Source: Sphaerotilus hippei
GTDB lineage: Bacteria; Pseudomonadota; Gammaproteobacteria; Burkholderiales; Burkholderiaceae_C
Assembly: GCF_003201595.1 (NCBI RefSeq)
Contig: NZ_QJJS01000012.1
Span: forward strand, 19,270 to 83,269
Direction of reading: 5' to 3'
Length of the DNA: 64,000 nt
This document shows positions 53,973 to 63,700 of this stretch, piece after piece (position 1 is the stretch's first letter; every line of letters begins with the position of its first letter). The position numbers and the translations under genes are program-made. The notes under the pieces are model-generated. The model did no database searches, was not told where the DNA came from, and was given only the letters and a program-made list of their open reading frames with translations.

Positions 53973-55490
53973 GTGCTCAGTCTGCTGATCCTGGGTGTGC
54001 TGGCCATCGCCGCGGCCAGCGCCTGGCGATCGACCCGACTCAACCTGGCGGCGGACATCGATCGCCAAACCGCCGTGGCCAAGCAGAAACTCGCGGGTCA
54101 GTGGGCCCACAAGAGTGAGGTGGTGGTCACCCGCGTGGTCGATCTCTCCCACATGCCTGAGTCGCCTGGCACGGAGGTCGTCCGGCAGCAGAACCTGCGT
54201 GACATCGCCGCGATTTCGGAAGTCAAGAAGGCCATCGAGGCCATGTCCCTCAGCGAGGCCGACAAGGCTCAGATGCAGCGCATCACCGAGCGCCGTCAGG
54301 TGGTGCTGGCCACCCATGTCAAATTGGGTGAGTACCAGAAGGCTGGCCGTCCGGATGAGGCGCAGGCCTATGCCCGCGACACCTTCCAGCCAGCGGTGAA
54401 AGCCTATTACGAGGAGCTGAACCGCTTCGCGACCATGCAGGACGAAGCCGTCGATCGCGTCAACGCAGACCTGCATGCCGCCACGCGCGAGCAGGCCCTG
54501 TGGACGCTGGGCGCGCTTGCGCTGATGCTGTCGCTGGCGGCCATGGGGGCCTACCGTCTGATCGGCTCCATCAAGGGTGCCCTGGCCCGGACGCTGGACG
54601 CGGCCCGGTGCATCGCCCAGGGGGACCTCACGGTCAGCTGCCATACCGATCGCAGGGATGAACTCGGCGCGCTGATGCGGGCGCAGGAAGCCATGGTGCG
54701 TTCGCTCAACGAGCTGGTGGGGCAGGTGAGGCAATCCACCGAAAGCATCCACGTGGCCTCCAGCGAGATCGCGCGCGGCAACCACGACCTCTCCCTGCGC
54801 ACCGAACAAACCGCGACCAGCCTGCAGGAAACCGCCTCGTCGATGGAGCAGCTCTCGGGTACCGTCCGGCATTACGCTGGCACAGCGCAGGAGGCCAACC
54901 GCCTGGCCACCGATGCCACCCGGGCCGTGCGCCAGGGGGGTGCGGTCGTCGGCGAGGTGGTGGTGCACATGGGGGGCATCGCCGAATCCGCCCGCAAGAT
55001 CGCCGACATCATCGGCGTGATCGACGGCATCGCTTTCCAGACCAACATCCTGGCGCTCAACGCCGCGGTCGAGGCCGCCCGTGCTGGCGAGCAGGGCCGA
55101 GGTTTTGCCGTGGTGGCCGGTGAGGTGCGCACGCTGGCCCAGCGCAGCGCCAGCGCCGCCAAGGAGATCAAGACCCTGATCAATGACTCGACCCAGCGTG
55201 TCGAGTGCGGGACCGCCCTGGTGGGCTCGGCTGGCCAGACGATGAGCGACATCGTGTCGGCGATCGAGCGGGTCAACCAGATGATGGGCGAGATCACCAC
55301 CTCGGCCCAGGAACAGAGCCAGGGCATCCAGCAGATCAATGGTGCGGTGAACCACCTGGACCAGATGACCCAGCAAAATGCCGCGCTGGTGGAGCAGGCT
55401 GCCGCGGCGGCCAGCAGCATGCGTGAACAGGCCGATCAGCTCACTTCGCTGGTCTGCGTGTTCAAGGTCCAGGCCGCCGCACGCGCATGA
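53973..55490 (+). CDS. Methyl-accepting chemotaxis protein with a broken start
   Basis: Chemoreceptor of 505 residues if started at GTG 53973. The frame continues upstream without loss of sense to ATG 53931, giving [25 protein letters not shown]: codon 3 (53937-53939) is TGA where related receptors would have Trp. GGAAG lies 6 bases before that ATG. Domains: first helix, periplasmic four-helix-bundle sensor (about 30-170), second helix, HAMP and the signalling domain with tip [20 protein letters not shown]. Without the upstream start the first helix is shortened but remains. Either a nonsense mutation, a sequencing error, or GTG initiation. Confidence 0.75.
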   Translation: MLSLLILGVLAIAAASAWRSTRLNLAADIDRQTAVAKQKLAGQWAHKSEVVVTRVVDLSHMPESPGTEVVRQQNLRDIAAISEVKKAIEAMSLSEADKAQMQRITERRQVVLATHVKLGEYQKAGRPDEAQAYARDTFQPAVKAYYEELNRFATMQDEAVDRVNADLHAATREQALWTLGALALMLSLAAMGAYRLIGSIKGALARTLDAARCIAQGDLTVSCHTDRRDELGALMRAQEAMVRSLNELVGQVRQSTESIHVASSEIARGNHDLSLRTEQTATSLQETASSMEQLSGTVRHYAGTAQEANRLATDATRAVRQGGAVVGEVVVHMGGIAESARKIADIIGVIDGIAFQTNILALNAAVEAARAGEQGRGFAVVAGEVRTLAQRSASAAKEIKTLINDSTQRVECGTALVGSAGQTMSDIVSAIERVNQMMGEITTSAQEQSQGIQQINGAVNHLDQMTQQNAALVEQAAAAASSMREQADQLTSLVCVFKVQAAARA

Positions 55491-55552
55491 TTTCCGGAGG
55501 CCCTCGCCGCTGAGCGGTGCGGGGCCATCGGAGGCGTCGTCAGAAGGAAATG

Positions 55553-55765
55553 GGTGCTTTGCACCCCGCTTCTGTCACGATCGAGTCATGCCCCGGGTCG
55601 TACACTCCCTTCATCGAATCGCAGAACCGGCCGCAAGATTGGGCGGAGGGTGCAAGCCCAGGGAACCCGTGACCCCGCGACAAGAACCAGTGAACGACTT
55701 CCTTCGGGACTTGCCGTTCGCTGGAAGCGAGCCCGCCACCATCACAGGTCGCGGGCTTTCTGTTT
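55553..55765 (+). ncRNA. Candidate structured RNA between the chemoreceptor and lapE-like genes
   Basis: The 362-base gap 55491-55852 has no convincing protein gene but several perfect helices: GGGTGC-TTT-GCACCC (55553-55567), internal segments GGGCGGAGGGTGCAAGCCC, and a terminator-like hairpin AGCCCGC..GCGGGCT followed by TTCTGTTT (55730-55765). This is the layout of an independently terminated small RNA or of a riboswitch-like leader, but no known class fits. A promoter is not evident. Confidence 0.3.
55730..55765 (+). terminator. Plus-strand terminator-like hairpin
   Basis: AGCCCGC (55730-55736) pairs with GCGGGCT (55751-55757), then TTCTGTTT. Could end the chemoreceptor transcript or a small RNA. 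Confidence 0.5.
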
Positions 55766-55802
55766 GGTCCGGACCGACGCGATCAGTCCGACGGAAGATG
55801 AA

Positions 55803-55830
55803 AAAAAGCCCCGCATGCGCGGGGCTTTTT
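55803..55830. terminator. Bidirectional intrinsic terminator
   Basis: AGCCCCGC-ATGC-GCGGGGCT flanked by A5 and T5; serves the minus-strand lapE-like gene (stop at 55853) and any plus-strand transcript arriving from the left. Confidence 0.9.
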
Positions 55831-55852
55831 CGTGGCCGGGCTGAGGCTGGGC

Positions 55853-57712
55853 TCAGCGGCTGGTTTCCTTGACGATGTACCACTCCTGGCCGCTGCGCTG
55901 CCAGGCGATGGTCTTGTTCGTCTTGCTGGTCTTGCCGCCGGCGGTGTAGGCCTGCTCGAAGGTGGTCTCGACCTGACCATTGGCCAGCGTGCGTCGCTGC
56001 ACGTTGCTGATCTTCAGGTCCACGGCACCTTCGGCGCGCAGCAGCTGGGCGCGGTTGGCGAACCACGCCTTGCGCGTCGAGCCCGAAGGCACGAACTTGC
56101 TGTCGTAGAAGCTGACGTAGCGGGTCACGTCCTTGCTGGACCAGGTGGCTGCCCAGTCGAGCAGGCGTTGCGACACCGGGGTGCTCGGTGCGGCATCCGC
56201 CACCGGTGCGGCGGGCTTGGGGGCCGGCACTGCAGCGGCTTTCGGTGCTGCGACCGGGGCGGCCACGGGTGTGGCGCTGGTCTGCAGCAGGCGGGCGCGG
56301 CTGTCGAGATCGGCCTTCGGCGTGGCGTTGATGTCCGTCGGCGTCAGCGGGCAGCGCAGCGCGGCATCGTCCCCGGCCTGCCAGTAGCGGCCGTCGCTGG
56401 ACTCGTCCTCGGCCGTGCCGGCGCGGGTCAGGCCCAGCATCGCGACCAGGCTGCTGGTGGCGGCGTGGGTGCGGGCCTTGGCGGTCACCAGGTCGTGCTC
56501 CGCGTTCGCCAGCGCGCGCTTGGCCGTGTAGAGCTCGTTCTCGGCGTTCAGCACGTCCAGCAGCGTGCGCTGGCCGATCTCGAACTGCTGGCGATAGGCG
56601 TCACGGGTCTTCTCGGACGACAGCGTGTTGCGGTCCAGGTAGACGATCTGCTCGGTCAGCTTGCGCACGTCGTTGAACGCGATCGCGGCGGTCTGGCGGG
56701 TGTCGCGGCAGGCCTTGTCACGGGTGTCCGAAGCCTGGTTCAGCAGGTGGGCCGATTGCCGCACCCGGGCCTGGTCGGCGCCGCCGTTGAACAGGTTCCA
56801 GTTCAGCACGACACCGGCGGTGGTGTCACGCCGCTGATCGGCCACGCCGTCGAAGTTGCGGCCCAGGCCGCTGCGGATGCGGGCCTCGACGCGCGGCTGG
56901 TAGCTGCTTTCCTTCTGGCTCGACTGGGCCTGGGCCGCGCGGAAGTTCTCGACCGCGGCGGCCACCGTCACGTTGCGCTTGGCGGTCTGGTCCAGCAGCG
57001 TCGAGGCCGAGGCGGGCATGCCCTTGTCGAACAGCGTGGGCAAGGACGACGACAGCGTCGGCGCAGCGCCCACCAGGCGGCGATAGCGCTCGGTGACGTC
57101 GTGCAGGTTGGCGGTCTCGGTCGTCAGGTTCGATTCGGCCAGTGCCAGACGCGCGGCGGCCTGCTCCAGGTCGACGCCACGGCCGACACCCGCCTTCACG
57201 CGGGACTGGATCTGGTCGTGCACATAACGGTGCTGGACGTAGTTGTCCTCGGCCAGCTTGACCAGCTGGGTGGTGCGCTGCACGTCCATCAGGGCACGCA
57301 CGGTCTCGAGGGCGGCCTGCTCGGAGGCGTCCAGGAACTCGAAGTAGCGCACCAGGCGGGCGTGGTTCAGGCGCTCGACCTCGTTGCGGGTGCCCAGGCC
57401 GTCCCACAGCAGCTGCGTGGCCGACAGCGCGATGCCGGTGTTGGTCAGCGACTGCGACGCGGGCGTGCGCGTCGTGATGCGGTCACTGGTGCGGCCGACC
57501 TCGGCCGACAGGTCCAGCCGAGGATAGTAGGCGCTGCGCGCCACATCGGTCTCGCTGCTCGCAGCGCGCAGGGCGTTCAGACGAGCGGTCACCTCCGGAT
57601 TGGTGGCGATGGCACGTTGCACGGCGGTCTTCACGGGATCTGCAGGCTGCGCGATGGCGGCTTGGCAGGCGAGGGCTAGCACACCGATGAGGTGCGATGC
57701 GGCTTTCTTCAT
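55853..57712 (-). CDS. lapE: TolC-family outer-membrane exporter (LapE type) with C-terminal SnoaL-like domain
   Basis: Outer-membrane channel of a type I secretion system, expected to export the RTX adhesin at the right edge. 619 residues from ATG 57712: signal peptide (MKKAASHLIGVLALACQAAIAQ region), two TolC repeats (PEVTARLNALRAASSETDVARSAYYPRLDLSAEVG-type segments; TLLDVLNAENELYTAKRAL). An Ala/Pro linker (about 485-520) leads to an extra domain of about 100 residues (LLDWAATWSSKDVTRYVSFY; EWYIVKETSR) of the SnoaL/DUF4440, Cds6-like type. LapB and LapC partners are not in the window. Divergent from lapG. Confidence 0.85.
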   Translation of the reverse strand: MKKAASHLIGVLALACQAAIAQPADPVKTAVQRAIATNPEVTARLNALRAASSETDVARSAYYPRLDLSAEVGRTSDRITTRTPASQSLTNTGIALSATQLLWDGLGTRNEVERLNHARLVRYFEFLDASEQAALETVRALMDVQRTTQLVKLAEDNYVQHRYVHDQIQSRVKAGVGRGVDLEQAAARLALAESNLTTETANLHDVTERYRRLVGAAPTLSSSLPTLFDKGMPASASTLLDQTAKRNVTVAAAVENFRAAQAQSSQKESSYQPRVEARIRSGLGRNFDGVADQRRDTTAGVVLNWNLFNGGADQARVRQSAHLLNQASDTRDKACRDTRQTAAIAFNDVRKLTEQIVYLDRNTLSSEKTRDAYRQQFEIGQRTLLDVLNAENELYTAKRALANAEHDLVTAKARTHAATSSLVAMLGLTRAGTAEDESSDGRYWQAGDDAALRCPLTPTDINATPKADLDSRARLLQTSATPVAAPVAAPKAAAVPAPKPAAPVADAAPSTPVSQRLLDWAATWSSKDVTRYVSFYDSKFVPSGSTRKAWFANRAQLLRAEGAVDLKISNVQRRTLANGQVETTFEQAYTAGGKTSKTNKTIAWQRSGQEWYIVKETSR

Positions 57713-57842
57713 TGTTCGTCGATCCTTGCGCTGGCCGTCGGCTCCTCCCCTGCTTTCTGGGGGCCTGTTGGCACATGGGTTGATCCGGTACAACAGCTTT
57801 ATTATGGGATAACAGGGCAGCAATACCCTTTGAAGAGTATTC

Positions 57843-57876
57843 CACATCTGGTCACATCTGAACAAGAAATCACATC
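57843..57876. promoter_or_regulatory. CACATCTG direct repeats between lapE-like and lapG genes
   Basis: CACATCTG at 57843-57850 and 57853-57860 (exactly 10 bases apart, one helix turn), with CACATC again at 57871-57876, in an unusually A/T-rich divergent promoter region (about 57780-57880). Looks like tandem regulator sites; the regulator is unknown. Confidence 0.4.
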
Positions 57877-57971
57877 GGTTCGAGGGGTGGCGCCTTCAGT
57901 CCGTGCCTAGTTGGCGTATGGGCGTTGCCTGTCGGCCTACAGTGACCGCCTCGTTGACCGATAACGGGCTC

Positions 57972-58691
57972 ATGTTGCGTCCTGTCCTCTCCCGCCTGAT
58001 CCGCCATGTCCGGCCGACGGGAGCGTGCATCGCCGGAGCCGGTGCGCGCCGTGTGCTGGCCGCCCTGGCGCTGGCGGGCGTGACGGCCGCCGCGCTGCCG
58101 TCCTGGGAGCCCGATCGTCAGGCGGCCCAGGCGCAGCGCTGGGGGGCGGTCGGCGTGCAGGCGGTCAAGGCCTACCAGGCGGTGGTGCAGCAGGGGGGCG
58201 GCCTCGATGACGACGCACGCATGCAGAGCGTGAACCAGTTCGTCAATCGGCGTTTGAATTTCCGGGAGGATATTGACGCCTGGGGCGTGGCCGATTACTG
58301 GGCCACTCCCGTGGAATCCCTGGGAAAGGGTCAGGGTGATTGCGAGGACTACGCCATCTCCAAGTACTTCGCGCTGCTGGCGACCGGCGTGCCGGCGCAG
58401 CGCCTGAGGCTGGTGTACGTGCGCGCCAGCATCGGCGGGGCCGGCGGGCCGCAGCTTGCGCACATGGTGCTGGCGTACTACCCGCCGTCGGGCACCGAGC
58501 CGTTGATCCTCGACAACCTCGTCACCGAGATCCGGACCGCTTCCCGGAGGCCGGATCTCACCCCTGTTTTCAGCTTCAACACCGACGGATTGTGGCAAGG
58601 TGCGCAGGGGGGATCGGCAGGGGATCCCGTGGCACGTCTGTCGAAGTGGCGCGACGTGCTGGTCCGTGTCAAGGACGAAGGCTCGTTCTGA
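57972..58691 (+). CDS. lapG: Periplasmic cysteine protease LapG
   Basis: Transglutaminase-like (BTLCP) protease that cleaves the N-terminal part of LapA-type adhesins to release them from the surface. 239 residues from ATG 57972: hydrophobic signal/anchor (about 26-43), catalytic Cys-124 in KGQGDCEDYA, His-164 in LAHMVLAYY and Asp-181 in LILDNLV, plus ATPVESLG. Calcium-site acidic residues were not mapped. Upstream of lapD with 33 bases between them; both probably co-transcribed. Confidence 0.9.
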   Translation: MLRPVLSRLIRHVRPTGACIAGAGARRVLAALALAGVTAAALPSWEPDRQAAQAQRWGAVGVQAVKAYQAVVQQGGGLDDDARMQSVNQFVNRRLNFREDIDAWGVADYWATPVESLGKGQGDCEDYAISKYFALLATGVPAQRLRLVYVRASIGGAGGPQLAHMVLAYYPPSGTEPLILDNLVTEIRTASRRPDLTPVFSFNTDGLWQGAQGGSAGDPVARLSKWRDVLVRVKDEGSF

Positions 58692-58724
58692 GGCCTGTGG
58701 ATGTCCGGCTCAATGGGGTGTTGA

Positions 58725-60632
58725 ATGTCTTTGATTCGTCAGGTCTGGCTGCTCGTGCTGGGCATCATCGTGGCCGGCTGCATCGGCAGCGTCGGGGTGT
58801 CGCTGTGGACCGCCAAGGCTTATGTCGAGACCCAGGTGTCGTTGAAGAACAATGACAACGCGCAGTCGCTGGCCTTGACGCTCTCGCAGCTGACCGGAGA
58901 CGCCGCGCTGGTCGAGCTCGGCGTGACCGCCCAGTTTGATACCGGTTATTACCGATCCATCCGGCTCAAGGCGCCCGACGGCCGGGTGCTGGTCGAGCGC
59001 AGCGCGAACGCGTCCGCCGGCTCGTCGCCGGCCTGGTTCGCCCGGCTCGTGCCCATCCACCCCAAGCCTGGCGTGGCGCAGGTGTCCAGCGGCTGGACCC
59101 AGCTGGGGGTGCTGGAGGTGATCAGCCACACCTCGTATGCGCACGACGACCTGTGGACCGGTGCGATCCGCACCACCGTGCTGATGGCCGCGCTCGGCCT
59201 GATCGCCGCGGCCTGCGGCTGGTGGGCGGTGAGCCGCCTGAGGCGTCCGCTCGATGCGGTGGTCGATCAGGCCCAGGCGCTGTCGGAGCGTCGTTTCCTG
59301 CAGATGGCCGTGCCGCGCACGCCGGAACTGCGCCGCGTGGCGCAGGCGCTCAACGCGATGGTCGAGCGCCTGCGGCTGCTGTTCGCCGAACAGGCGTCGC
59401 AGGTCGAGACCCTGCGCCATGAGGCCCATTGCGACGAGCTGACGGGCCTGACCCATCGCCGCCAGTTCCTGGCCGGCTTCGAGGCCGAGCTGGGTCGCGA
59501 GTCCGGCGCCACCCGGGGCCTGCTGCTGCTGGTGCGTGTCCTGGCGCTGGCCGACGTCAACCGCCGGCTGGGCCATGCGCAGACCGACACGATGCTGCAG
59601 GGCCTCGCCCGTGCGCTGTCCGAGCCGGTCGCCGGGGTCGAGCCCCATTCGGTGGGACGACTCAATGGTTCGGATTTCGCGCTGCTGAACACCTCGGCGG
59701 TCGAGGCCGCCGACTGGTCGCAGGCCCTGATGGTGCGTGTGCAGGCGGTGATGTCCGCCCACGCCGACGTGGCGGTGGTGGCGTCGCTGGTGGCCGCGCA
59801 GCGGGGTGACCGCGTCGGCCAGGTGATGGCCTGTGCCGATGCGGCCCTGGCGCGCGCCGAAGTGGCCGGCGCCTTCACCATGGTCTCCGAGCTGATGCCT
59901 TCATCGTCGCCGTCCGAGTCCGGTGGCGAGGATGCGTGGCGCCGCCAGCTCGACGAGGCCCTGTCCCGGCGCCGCACCCGGCTGGTCAGCTTCCCGGTGA
60001 TCGATGCCCGTCGTGCGCTGATCCACTTCGAGTCCCCGCTGCGCGTGCAACTCAAGGAGGGGGGCGAGTTCGAGCCCGCCGCCCACTGGATGCCCTTTGC
60101 GCTGCGCACGCAGATGATGGCGCGTGTCGACGAGATCGCGGTGCTGCTGGCGCTGAAGGCCATCGCCGAGGATGGCGCGCCACGGTGCGTGCACGTCTCC
60201 CGGCAGTCGCTGCGTGATGCCTGTTTCCTGCCGCGGGTGCGGTCGCGCATTTCCGCGGCCGGTGAGGCCGCGCGCCAGCTCTGGATCGAGGTGTCCGAGC
60301 GGGTGCTGTTCGACGATGTCGATCCGTTCGCCGAGATGGCCCGGCAGCTGCGGCCCTTCGGCGTGCGCATCGGGGTCGAGCATGCGGGCGTGGGAATCAC
60401 CTCCGCCCCCGGCCTGCTGGAGGTGGGGCTCGACTACGTCAAGCTGTCGGCCAGCGTGATCATCGACGTGGCCCAGGAGCCCAGCCGCGCGACGCTGGTG
60501 CGCCGCACCGTGGCCCTGCTGAAGGCCTTGAGCCTGTCGGTCTATGCCGAGGGCGTCCAGAACGAGGCGGACCTCGAGATGCTGTGGCAGTGCCGCATCG
60601 ACGGCGTGACCGGGCCGGCCGTGCGCCTCTGA
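58725..60632 (+). CDS. lapD: c-di-GMP receptor LapD (degenerate GGDEF-EAL)
   Basis: Inside-out receptor that sequesters LapG when c-di-GMP is high. 635 residues: helix 1 (about 7-27), LapD/MoxY periplasmic domain with Trp-124 in SSGWTQLG at the place of the LapG-gripping Trp-125 of Pseudomonas LapD, helix 2 (about 152-172), HAMP, a GGDEF domain whose signature is NGSDF (inactive), and an EAL domain whose signature is FES and lacks several catalytic acids. It therefore should bind rather than make or break c-di-GMP. Ends in VTGPAVRL. Confidence 0.92.
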   Translation: MSLIRQVWLLVLGIIVAGCIGSVGVSLWTAKAYVETQVSLKNNDNAQSLALTLSQLTGDAALVELGVTAQFDTGYYRSIRLKAPDGRVLVERSANASAGSSPAWFARLVPIHPKPGVAQVSSGWTQLGVLEVISHTSYAHDDLWTGAIRTTVLMAALGLIAAACGWWAVSRLRRPLDAVVDQAQALSERRFLQMAVPRTPELRRVAQALNAMVERLRLLFAEQASQVETLRHEAHCDELTGLTHRRQFLAGFEAELGRESGATRGLLLLVRVLALADVNRRLGHAQTDTMLQGLARALSEPVAGVEPHSVGRLNGSDFALLNTSAVEAADWSQALMVRVQAVMSAHADVAVVASLVAAQRGDRVGQVMACADAALARAEVAGAFTMVSELMPSSSPSESGGEDAWRRQLDEALSRRRTRLVSFPVIDARRALIHFESPLRVQLKEGGEFEPAAHWMPFALRTQMMARVDEIAVLLALKAIAEDGAPRCVHVSRQSLRDACFLPRVRSRISAAGEAARQLWIEVSERVLFDDVDPFAEMARQLRPFGVRIGVEHAGVGITSAPGLLEVGLDYVKLSASVIIDVAQEPSRATLVRRTVALLKALSLSVYAEGVQNEADLEMLWQCRIDGVTGPAVRL

Positions 60633-60643
60633 GCTTCAGAAGC

Positions 60644-60729
60644 ACCGAGGGGGCTCGACGCCCCCTCGGTGATGCGATTCGATCCGACCGACGACAGGCC
60701 GACCGGGATGTGTCCCCGGTCGGCCTGTC
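60644..60729. terminator. Two long perfect hairpins between convergent lapD and adhesin genes
   Basis: ACCGAGGGGGC-TCGAC-GCCCCCTCGGT (60644-60670, 11-bp stem) and GACAGGCCGACCGGG / CCCGGTCGGCCTGTC (60693-60729, 15-bp stem, 7-base loop). Neither has a T-run, so they may act as roadblocks, RNA-stabilising ends or supercoil-sensitive sites rather than classic terminators. The second ends 5 bases from the adhesin stop codon. Confidence 0.5.
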
Positions 60730-60734
60730 CCGCA

Positions 60735-63700
60735 TCAACCGCCGCTGGCCGGATCGACCACCAGCTTGCCCTGCTGCAGCAGGGCTTCGATGATCTGCGC
60801 ATCCGTCGCGCTGGAGGTCAGGCTCAGCGAGCTGCGCAGGTCCACGCCACTGAGCACGATGGTCTGGTCCTCGGCCGCGGCGCTGAACACGCCGCTGCTG
60901 AATCCCCCCTGCGAGCTGATGTGGATGGTCGTGCTGGTCTCGGTGCCGGACGTCGAGAAGCCGAAGTCCAGGTAGTTGTCCAGATTGCCCACGGAGTTGT
61001 TGGCACCGCTGCCTTCGCCGGACAGCAGGTCGCGCAGGTCCAGGATGTCGCCGCCCGACGAGGCGGGTGACGGATCGAAGTCCGTGATCGTGTCGACGGC
61101 CGGCGTGTCCGACGTGCCGGCATCACCGAGGTGCCATTCGAAGACGTCCTTGCCGAGCCCGCCGGTGAGCTGGTCGTTGCCGGTGCCACCGCTGAGGCGG
61201 TCGTCCCCCGCGCCACCATGCAGCAGGTCGTTGCCGCTGCTGCCCAACAGGATGTCGTTGCCATCGCCACCGTAGGCGCTGTCGGCCAGGCCGGTGCCGG
61301 CGTAGCTGTCGGCTCCGCTGGTGCCCAGGAAGCTGGCGGCGGCGGCGGTGCTCGTCGAGCTCGTCGATGACGAGGGCAGGCCGGCGACCACGGTGACGCT
61401 GGAGCTCTGCGTGTCGCCATCCTTGTCGATCACGACGTAGGACATCACGTCGGTGATCGGTGCGCTCAGGTTGGAGGGCGAGGTGTAGGAGTAGTTGCCG
61501 TCATCCAGGTCGACCTTGAACACGCCACCGTCCGTGGTGGTGATCGTGATGACGTTCTCGACCGTGTCGAAGACGCCCGCGCTGGTGCCGCCGGTGACGG
61601 TGATGGCGCCCGCGCCGGCCGGTGCGTAGGTGTAGGTGATGCCGTCGACCGTCAGCGACAGCATGTGGCCCTTGTCGCCGCCGAACGTGCTGGCGCTGCT
61701 GATGGTGCCGCTGATCAGGTTGCCGTTCACCGGGGCGGGCAGCGTGGCGGCCAGGGCCGCGCTCAGCTGGCTGAAGGTGCTGACGATCGTCGCGTTGGTG
61801 TCGGTGCCCGACGTGCCATCCCAGGCCAGCGGGTTGAGCGCGGTCTGGCCTTGTGCGGTGGCCACGTCGGAGCCGACGCCGATGGCGAAGCTCAGCATGT
61901 CATAGCTGTCGAGCATCGCCGTCCAGGCCGCCTGTTCGGCCGCCGTGATGTCGGAGGTGCCGGACGCATCGGGGATGTTGGGCAGGCCGTCCGAGATGAA
62001 GTAGGTGACGTTCTGCGCCGTGGTCAGCGCGCCCGAATCCGTGAAGGCCGCCATCGCGGTGCTGAGCGCCGCGTGGTAGTTGGTATAGCCTGCGTTGGTG
62101 AACGGGTCGTTGTAGAGGGCCAGCAGGTTGTCAAGTGCCGCGTTGGCTTCGCTCACCGTCAGCCAGGCGGCGCTTGCTTCGGCGGCCGAGGTCGAGAAGG
62201 TCACCAGCCGGACCTTCACCTCTCCTTGTCCGTCGTAGAGCGCGAGCATGCTCTTGATGGAGGCGATCGCGGTCTCGAGGCGGGTCTGGCCGTTGAAGCC
62301 GTCGGTCTCGGTCATCGAGCCCGAGACGTCCAGCACGATCATCAGGTTCGTGTCCGTCATCGCGATCTGCGCGACCTGTGGCACCAGCGCCGAGGGCGAG
62401 TCGTCCTCGAGGCTGATGTTCAGCGTCGACGTGCTCGTGGCCCCGCTGTCGTCGGTGGCCAGCAGGCTGATCGGCAGCAGCAGCACGTCCTCGCCGGTGC
62501 CGGAGTGGTCGATCGAGCCTTGCAGGTTGACGGTGTACTTCCAGGCGCCGGTGCTGCTGTCCTGGGCGATCGTCACGACGACGACGACCTTGTCGGGCAC
62601 GCCACCGATCAGCTGCGTGCCGTCCGCGCTCAGCGTCCAGGACAGCGTGACGCCGCCGGACTTGTAGCTGGCCAGGTCGGCACCGCTCGGTGCGACCAGC
62701 CGCACGCTCTGGAGCGTGCCGTCCGGATCGCTGATGCCCAGCGCGCCGGTGGCGAGCGTGGCGTTGGTGGTGTCGGTCGGCGAGCCCAGCGTGTCGACCA
62801 GGCCGGTCGACAGGCCTTCCTCCGACACGGCCGTGTTGATCGTCACGACCGACGGTGCGTCGTTGGCGCCGTTGATGGTCAGGGTCAGCAGCGCGGTGGA
62901 GGTCGAGCCGTCCGCATCCGTGATCCGGTAGGTGAAGACGTCCTTCAGCACCTGTCCGACGTTCAGCGCGTTGACGGCGGCGTTGGCGTTGTCCAGCGCG
63001 TAGGCGTAGGAGCCGTCGGCGTTGAGGGTGAGCGAGCCATAGGCGCCGGCCAGGGCCGAGCCGACGTTGCCCGAGGCGGAAGCGGCCGAGCCGGCGATCA
63101 CGCCGGAGACGGTCGCGGCGTCGGCGCCGAGCACGTCGGCGCCCCCGGCCGGGCTGTTGCCCACGGCGGAGATGACGTTGCCCGAGGCCGAGGCGAGCGT
63201 GGCGTCCTCGGTGACGGTGTTGGCGTCGGCCACGGCGCTCAGGCCGGTGTCGGTGATGGCGATGTCCAGCGAGCCGGAGACCGAGGCGCCGCCGGCATCG
63301 GTGACGACCAGCGTGATGGCGTCGATGACGGTGGTCGGGCTGGTCTGCGCGCTGGGGTCGTAGGTGTAGGAGACGACGCCGGTGGCCGCGTCGTAGCCGG
63401 TGAGCACGAGGGTGCCCTCGCCGGTGGCGATGGAGACCGGGGAGGTGCCCAGGCCGGAGAGCTGGGCGGGGGAGAGCACGGTGCCGCCCACCGACAGCGA
63501 GGCCAGGCCATCGGGGGCGGAGATGGAGAAGGAGCCCGGGGTGGGGCCGGCGGCCTCGGAGACGGTGAGGTCGGAGGCATTGAGGCCGCCGTTGGCGTTG
63601 CCGTCGGTGTCGGGCACGACGACGGTGGGCACGCCATCGGTGTGGCCGGCCACGGTGATGACCAGGGTGGTGGTGGAGGTGGAGCCGTCGGCGTCGGTGA

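Noticed and set aside
55640..55710. Cobalamin-riboswitch-like words (GGGAACCCGTG, CCCCGCGAC)
   Set aside because: Order and spacing do not match the conserved core, the B12 box is missing, and no cobalamin gene follows.
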